Below are positions 7,639-10,300 of a stretch of 10,300 bases of DNA, piece after piece. The stretch comes from Actinomycetes bacterium (GTDB lineage: Bacteria; Actinomycetota; Acidimicrobiia; Acidimicrobiales; RAAP-2). A model generated the notes under the pieces. The model saw nothing but the letters and a program-made list of their open reading frames with translations. It was not told where the DNA came from and searched no databases. Every line of letters begins with the position of its first letter. Position 1 is the first letter of the stretch. The DNA lies in the NCBI GenBank assembly GCA_021799915.1, contig JAJYZN010000095.1, forward strand, positions 1-10,300, in the 5' to 3' direction. The translations under genes were made by a program, and so were the position numbers.

Positions 7639-8070
7639 CTACCCCTCGGCCCCTCCTGCCCCCAGGGCCTCCTCGCGTCGATCGAGCTCGTCGGCCAGCC
7701 ACCGACCGATCGACGGCAGCGGCGCTCCGGGCGTGAAGACCTCCGCGACGCCGTGCTCTTTGAGGGCTGGGATGTCGCCCTCGGGGATGATCCCGCCGAC
7801 CACCACCACCACGTCTCCCCGTCCGCTCTCGGCGAGCCCCTGGACCACTTTGGGCACGAGGGTGAGGTGGGCGCCGGACAGGAGCGACAGCCCGACGGCG
7901 TCGGCGTCCTCCTGGATGACGGCACTCACCACCTGCTCGGGGGTCTGGTGCAGCCCGGTGTAGACGACTTCGAACCCCTCGTCGCGAAGGGCCCGCGCGA
8001 TCACCTTGGCCCCGCGGTCGTGGCCGTCGAGGCCGGGCTTGGCCACGACCACCCGGTAGGGACGATGCAT
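7639..8070 (-). CDS. Stand-alone cobalamin-binding subunit, methylmalonyl-CoA mutase C-terminal type
   Basis: The 143-aa protein is only the B12-binding Rossmann domain of acyl-CoA mutases. It opens [17 protein letters not shown] (6-22), with the DxHxxG motif giving the cobalt ligand His17. Then come [14 protein letters not shown] (35-48), [15 protein letters not shown] (59-73), [13 protein letters not shown] (89-101) and VFTPGAP (111-117). Such subunits pair with a separate catalytic large subunit, none of which is in this window, to rearrange methylmalonyl-CoA to succinyl-CoA. Related small subunits serve ethylmalonyl-CoA and 2-hydroxyisobutyryl-CoA mutases, so the substrate is not certain. 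Being first in the cluster ahead of sucCD favours succinyl-CoA. The ATG at 8070 is chosen because upstream codons have no family similarity. It ends with TAG. Confidence 0.92.
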   Translation of the reverse strand: MHRPYRVVVAKPGLDGHDRGAKVIARALRDEGFEVVYTGLHQTPEQVVSAVIQEDADAVGLSLLSGAHLTLVPKVVQGLAESGRGDVVVVVGGIIPEGDIPALKEHGVAEVFTPGAPLPSIGRWLADELDRREEALGAGGAEG

Positions 8071-8079
8071 CGAGCCCCG

Positions 8080-8085
8080 ATGATA
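8080..8085 (-). promoter_or_regulatory. Candidate -10 box for the B12-subunit/sucCD operon
   Basis: TATCAT on the minus strand (5 of 6 matches to TATAAT) ends 9 nt before the ATG at 8070. Transcription would then start within a few bases of that ATG, giving a near-leaderless mRNA, which is common in actinobacteria. No matching -35 box is evident. Confidence 0.35.
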
Positions 8086-8168
8086 GGCGTCATGGTGCAG
8101 GGGAGCGCCAGCCCAGACCGACCACCCAGGGCGACCTGCTCGCCTGAAGGACCACTGAGGAGCACGCC

Positions 8169-8192
8169 GCACGACTCCTCCCGGAGCCGTGC
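8169..8192. promoter_or_regulatory. Imperfect inverted repeat in divergent intergenic region
   Basis: GCACG (8169-8173) pairs with CGTGC (8188-8192), and CTCC (8175-8178) pairs with GGAG (8183-8186). One A-C mismatch separates the two stems, and the loop is 4 nt. It lies between the divergent B12-subunit and ubiA-like genes, so an operator or leader hairpin is possible. No T-run follows on either strand. The rest of 8071-8229 shows no other clear element apart from the -10 candidate. Confidence 0.45.
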
Positions 8193-8224
8193 ACGCTTGG
8201 AGGATGCCTCCCGCCCCTGCGGTC

Positions 8225-8242
8225 CGGCAGTGACCACTGCCG
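8225..8242. promoter_or_regulatory. 18-bp palindrome at the ubiA-like gene start, possible operator
   Basis: CGGCAGTGACCACTGCCG has perfect 8-bp arms around a 2-bp centre, the form expected for a dimeric repressor site. It overlaps the candidate GTG start at 8230 and would lie just upstream of the alternative GTG at 8257. No regulator gene is in the window. Confidence 0.5.
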
Positions 8243-9183
8243 TACGCCCCCCGGAAGTGGGGTCGCACTCTCGCGCCCCCGGCCTGTACGGCGACGGTCC
8301 CCACCGGGTCCGGGGCGTCGTGCGGGCCGCCCGGATCCGCCAGTGGGTGAAGAACGCCCTGGTGCTCGTGGCCCCTGCCGCCGCCGGAGTCCTTCGGCAT
8401 GGCGCCGTGGCCGCCCGGGCCGGCGGCGTGTTCGCCGTCTTCTGCGCCGCGGCTTCCGGCGTGTACCTCCTCAACGACTCGATGGACGCCATCGCCGACC
8501 GGGGCCACCCTGACAAATGCCATCGGCCGGTCGCGGCCGGGACACTGCCGCTGCCGACGGCGGTGGCGATCGGCATGCTCCTCCTGGCCGGTGCGCTGGC
8601 GGGCTCGTGGGTGCTGGCCGGCTGGCAGCTCGCATTGGTCATCGGTCTGTACGCCGGGATCAACGTGGCCTACATCCTCGGCCTCAAGCACCAGGCGGTG
8701 ATCGAGCTGGCCGCGGTGGCTTCGGGCTTCGTCCTGCGGGCCATCGCCGGGGGTGTGGCCACCCACGTGCCACTCTCGAATTGGTTCCTCGTCGTCACCT
8801 CCTTCGGAGCCCTCTTCGTGGTCACCGGCAAGCGGGTGGCAGAGCACCGCCTCCTGGGCGACGACCGGGTGGCGCACCGGCCGGTCCTGGGCCAGTACTC
8901 GGCGGAGTTCCTCTACTCCACCTTGATCCTCACGGCATCGGCGACCGTGACCGCCTACTGCCTGTGGGCCTTCGAGCGCACCGGTCTGGCCGACCATGCC
9001 GGCCACCACCTCATCTGGATCCAGCTCAGCGTGGTGCCGGTGGTGATCGGGGTCCTCCACGTCCTGCGGGTGCTCGACGCCGGAGAGGGAGGAGCCCCCG
9101 AGGACCTCGTACTGCGCGATCGCACGGTCCAGGTGCTGGGCCTCGTGTGGACCCTGCTGTTCGCGCTCGGCCTCTATGGGTGA
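8230..9183 (+). CDS. ubiA: Decaprenyl-phosphate phosphoribosyltransferase (UbiA superfamily)
   Basis: Integral membrane enzyme of the Rv3806c type. It transfers phosphoribose from PRPP to decaprenyl phosphate, the first lipid-linked step to decaprenylphosphoryl-arabinose. Counting from 8230 (317 aa), similarity begins at [15 protein letters not shown] (35-49). The Asp-rich motif [15 protein letters not shown] is at 82-96, followed by [12 protein letters not shown] (151-160), [18 protein letters not shown] (170-187), GKRVAEHR (200-207), LWAFERTG (245-252) and EDLVLRDR (291-298) all have direct counterparts in Rv3806c. Hydrophobic segments spread through about 43-315 indicate a polytopic protein. 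The start is unsure. GTG 8230, GTG 8257 (closest to Rv3806c in length) and GTG 8320 are in frame, as are ATGs at 8080 and 8092, which would run through the divergent promoter region. None has a good ribosome site. The stop overlaps dprE1 by 8 nt. Confidence 0.9.
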   Translation: MTTAVRPPEVGSHSRAPGLYGDGPHRVRGVVRAARIRQWVKNALVLVAPAAAGVLRHGAVAARAGGVFAVFCAAASGVYLLNDSMDAIADRGHPDKCHRPVAAGTLPLPTAVAIGMLLLAGALAGSWVLAGWQLALVIGLYAGINVAYILGLKHQAVIELAAVASGFVLRAIAGGVATHVPLSNWFLVVTSFGALFVVTGKRVAEHRLLGDDRVAHRPVLGQYSAEFLYSTLILTASATVTAYCLWAFERTGLADHAGHHLIWIQLSVVPVVIGVLHVLRVLDAGEGGAPEDLVLRDRTVQVLGLVWTLLFALGLYG

Positions 9184-10300
9184 GGGCCGGCTCCTCACCG
9201 GCTGGGGGAGGACGTCACCGTCATGGGCACGAGTCGTGGCTCCCGGCGATACCGGCGAGCTTTCGGCGGAGCTGTCGGGCGGTCGGGCGGGCGCGTCGGG
9301 CTCCGCGAGCACCACTCGGATCATCGCTCGAGGACTGGGGCGGAGCTACGGCGACGCGGCACAGTGCGCCGGGGGAACGGTCATCGACGTCGGGAGGCTC
9401 TCGGACATCGGTCCCATCGATCCCGAGTCCGGTCTCGTCACCGTGGGTGGCGGCACGAGCCTCCAGCACTTGTTGGAGCGCTCACTCCTTGAAGGATGGT
9501 TCGTCCCGGTCACGCCGGGAACGCGCCAGGTGAGCATCGGCGGCGCCATCGCCGCCGATGTCCACGGGAAGAACCACCACCATGACGGGAGCTTCTGCGG
9601 CCACGTGACGTCCCTCACGTTGAGCACCCCGACGGGCATCATCCAGACCGGGCCGGCGCTCGACCCCGAGCTCTTCTGGGCCACGGCCGGCGGCATGGGT
9701 CTCACCGGGGTCGTGACCGACGCCACCGTCCGCATGACGCCGGTGGAGACCAGCCGGATGCTCGTGGACACCGAGCGGTTCACCGATCTCGACGGGGTGA
9801 TGGCGGCCATGGAGGAGGGTGATGCCGGCTATCGCTACTCGGTCGCGTGGGTGGACACCGCCGCCGGCCGCAAGCGGGCAGGCCGATCCGTGCTCACTCG
9901 CGGCGACCATGCCGCGATCGACGATCTCCCCGCATCTCTGCGGAGCCGGCCGCTCGAGGCGCCGCGCCCGGCGCGCCTTCGAGTCCGCCAGACCGCTCCC
10001 TCCGGGTTGCTGAACGCTGCAACGGTGGCAGCGTTCAACGCCGCGTGGTACCACCGGGCGCCGCGCCGGCGCACCGGCGAGCTCCAGGACATGGCGACCT
10101 TCTTCCACCCTCTCGACGGCGTCGACGGTTGGAACCGCCTGTACGGTCCACGCGGGTTCCTCCAGTACCAGTTCGCCGTCGGCCCCCACCGGGGCGACGT
10201 CGTCCACCAGGCGATACGCCTCCTCGCCGACGGCGGCACGCCGTCGTTCCTGGCCGTCTTGAAGCGCTTCGGCCCGGGCGATCCCGGCCCCCTGTCCTCC
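9176..10300 (+). CDS. dprE1: Decaprenylphosphoryl-beta-D-ribose 2'-oxidase, FAD-dependent (3' end outside window)
   Basis: Oxidises decaprenylphosphoryl-ribose to the 2'-keto intermediate, which DprE2 then reduces to decaprenylphosphoryl-arabinose. The frame is open to the right edge (375 codons; M. tuberculosis DprE1 is 461 aa). It starts [14 protein letters not shown] (7-20). The VAO-type FAD domain shows [17 protein letters not shown] (51-67) and [27 protein letters not shown] (114-140), where His130 and Lys132 match mycobacterial His132 and Lys134. [13 protein letters not shown] (167-179) follows. The substrate domain shows YRYSVAWVD (219-227), [25 protein letters not shown] (309-333) and LAVLKRFGP (359-367). 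The ATG at 9176 overlaps the ubiA stop, so the two are probably coupled. The residue matching mycobacterial Cys387, where benzothiazinones attach, would fall a few codons past the edge. Confidence 0.93.
   Translation, partial: MGEGRLLTGWGRTSPSWARVVAPGDTGELSAELSGGRAGASGSASTTRIIARGLGRSYGDAAQCAGGTVIDVGRLSDIGPIDPESGLVTVGGGTSLQHLLERSLLEGWFVPVTPGTRQVSIGGAIAADVHGKNHHHDGSFCGHVTSLTLSTPTGIIQTGPALDPELFWATAGGMGLTGVVTDATVRMTPVETSRMLVDTERFTDLDGVMAAMEEGDAGYRYSVAWVDTAAGRKRAGRSVLTRGDHAAIDDLPASLRSRPLEAPRPARLRVRQTAPSGLLNAATVAAFNAAWYHRAPRRRTGELQDMATFFHPLDGVDGWNRLYGPRGFLQYQFAVGPHRGDVVHQAIRLLADGGTPSFLAVLKRFGPGDPGPLSS

Noticed and set aside
5377..8229. A plus-strand frame open from 5377 into the ubiA-like gene, over 1200 codons
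   Set aside because: Upstream of about 8230 it is antisense to purN, sucD, sucC and the B12-subunit gene, all with strong family motifs. Its translation there is Arg/His/Gly/Asp-rich and matches nothing. It is a GC-driven shadow; only the end is the real UbiA-family gene.
8204..8233. Nine-codon ORF (MPPAPAVRQ) after GGAGG whose TGA overlaps the GTG at 8230
   Set aside because: GGAGG directly abuts the ATG with no spacer, so initiation is implausible, and the GTG at 8230 is itself only one of several possible ubiA starts. It resembles the folD leader arrangement but lacks the supporting duplication.
8071..9324. Minus-strand upstream extension of the B12-subunit frame
   Set aside because: It is antisense to ubiA and dprE1 and has no recognisable domain; the family N-terminus begins at the ATG at 8070.
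8517..9533. Plus-strand 338-aa frame overlapping ubiA and dprE1
   Set aside because: It is Arg/Gly/Pro-rich in an alternative frame of two clearly recognised genes.
1..10300. tRNA, rRNA, riboswitch, CRISPR, transposon or phage signals
   Set aside because: Nearly all bases are covered by recognised metabolic genes. No spaced-repeat array, transposase motif, terminal inverted repeats or cloverleaf sequence was seen. I also looked for a cobalamin riboswitch before the B12-subunit gene; the roughly 159-bp gap shows no B12-box-like element that I can recognise.

Overview
The window is a dense stretch of high-GC bacterial chromosome holding eleven protein-coding genes, two of them cut by the window edges. 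Base composition, frequent GTG starts, actinobacterial FolD, DprE1 and UbiA-type proteins, and the sucCD-purN-purH neighbourhood point to an actinobacterium. I lean towards a deep-branching, non-mycolate lineage such as Acidimicrobiia. That assignment is inference; no ribosomal RNA or other taxonomic marker is present.

Positions 8070 down to 1 (minus strand) hold nine co-directional genes that look like one operon or two nested ones. In transcription order they are: a stand-alone B12-binding mutase subunit, sucC, sucD, purN, purH, folD, a small mannose-6-phosphate-isomerase-like cupin, metF and icd. Junctions are tight: purN/purH and folD/cupin overlap by 4 nt, and other gaps run from 10 to 78 nt. 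The set joins the TCA cycle (icd, sucCD), methylmalonyl-CoA to succinyl-CoA chemistry (B12 subunit), and folate one-carbon metabolism. PurN and PurH consume 10-formyl-THF, FolD interconverts 5,10-methylene-THF and 10-formyl-THF, and MetF makes 5-methyl-THF.

Positions 8071-8229 form a divergent intergenic region with a hairpin and an 18-bp palindrome. From about 8230 onwards (plus strand) a second transcription unit begins. A UbiA-family decaprenyl-phosphate phosphoribosyltransferase overlaps by 8 nt a DprE1-type decaprenylphosphoryl-ribose 2'-oxidase, which runs off the right edge. Together they carry out two steps towards the arabinose donor decaprenylphosphoryl-arabinose.

I see no tRNA, rRNA, CRISPR array, insertion sequence or phage gene, and no clear undescribed defence or mobile system. 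The points of interest are finer: a 17-bp tandem duplication across the folD start, a palindrome at the ubiA start, a divergent CoA-binding loop in SucD, an in-frame minisatellite in the PurH linker, and the cupin inserted between folD and metF.
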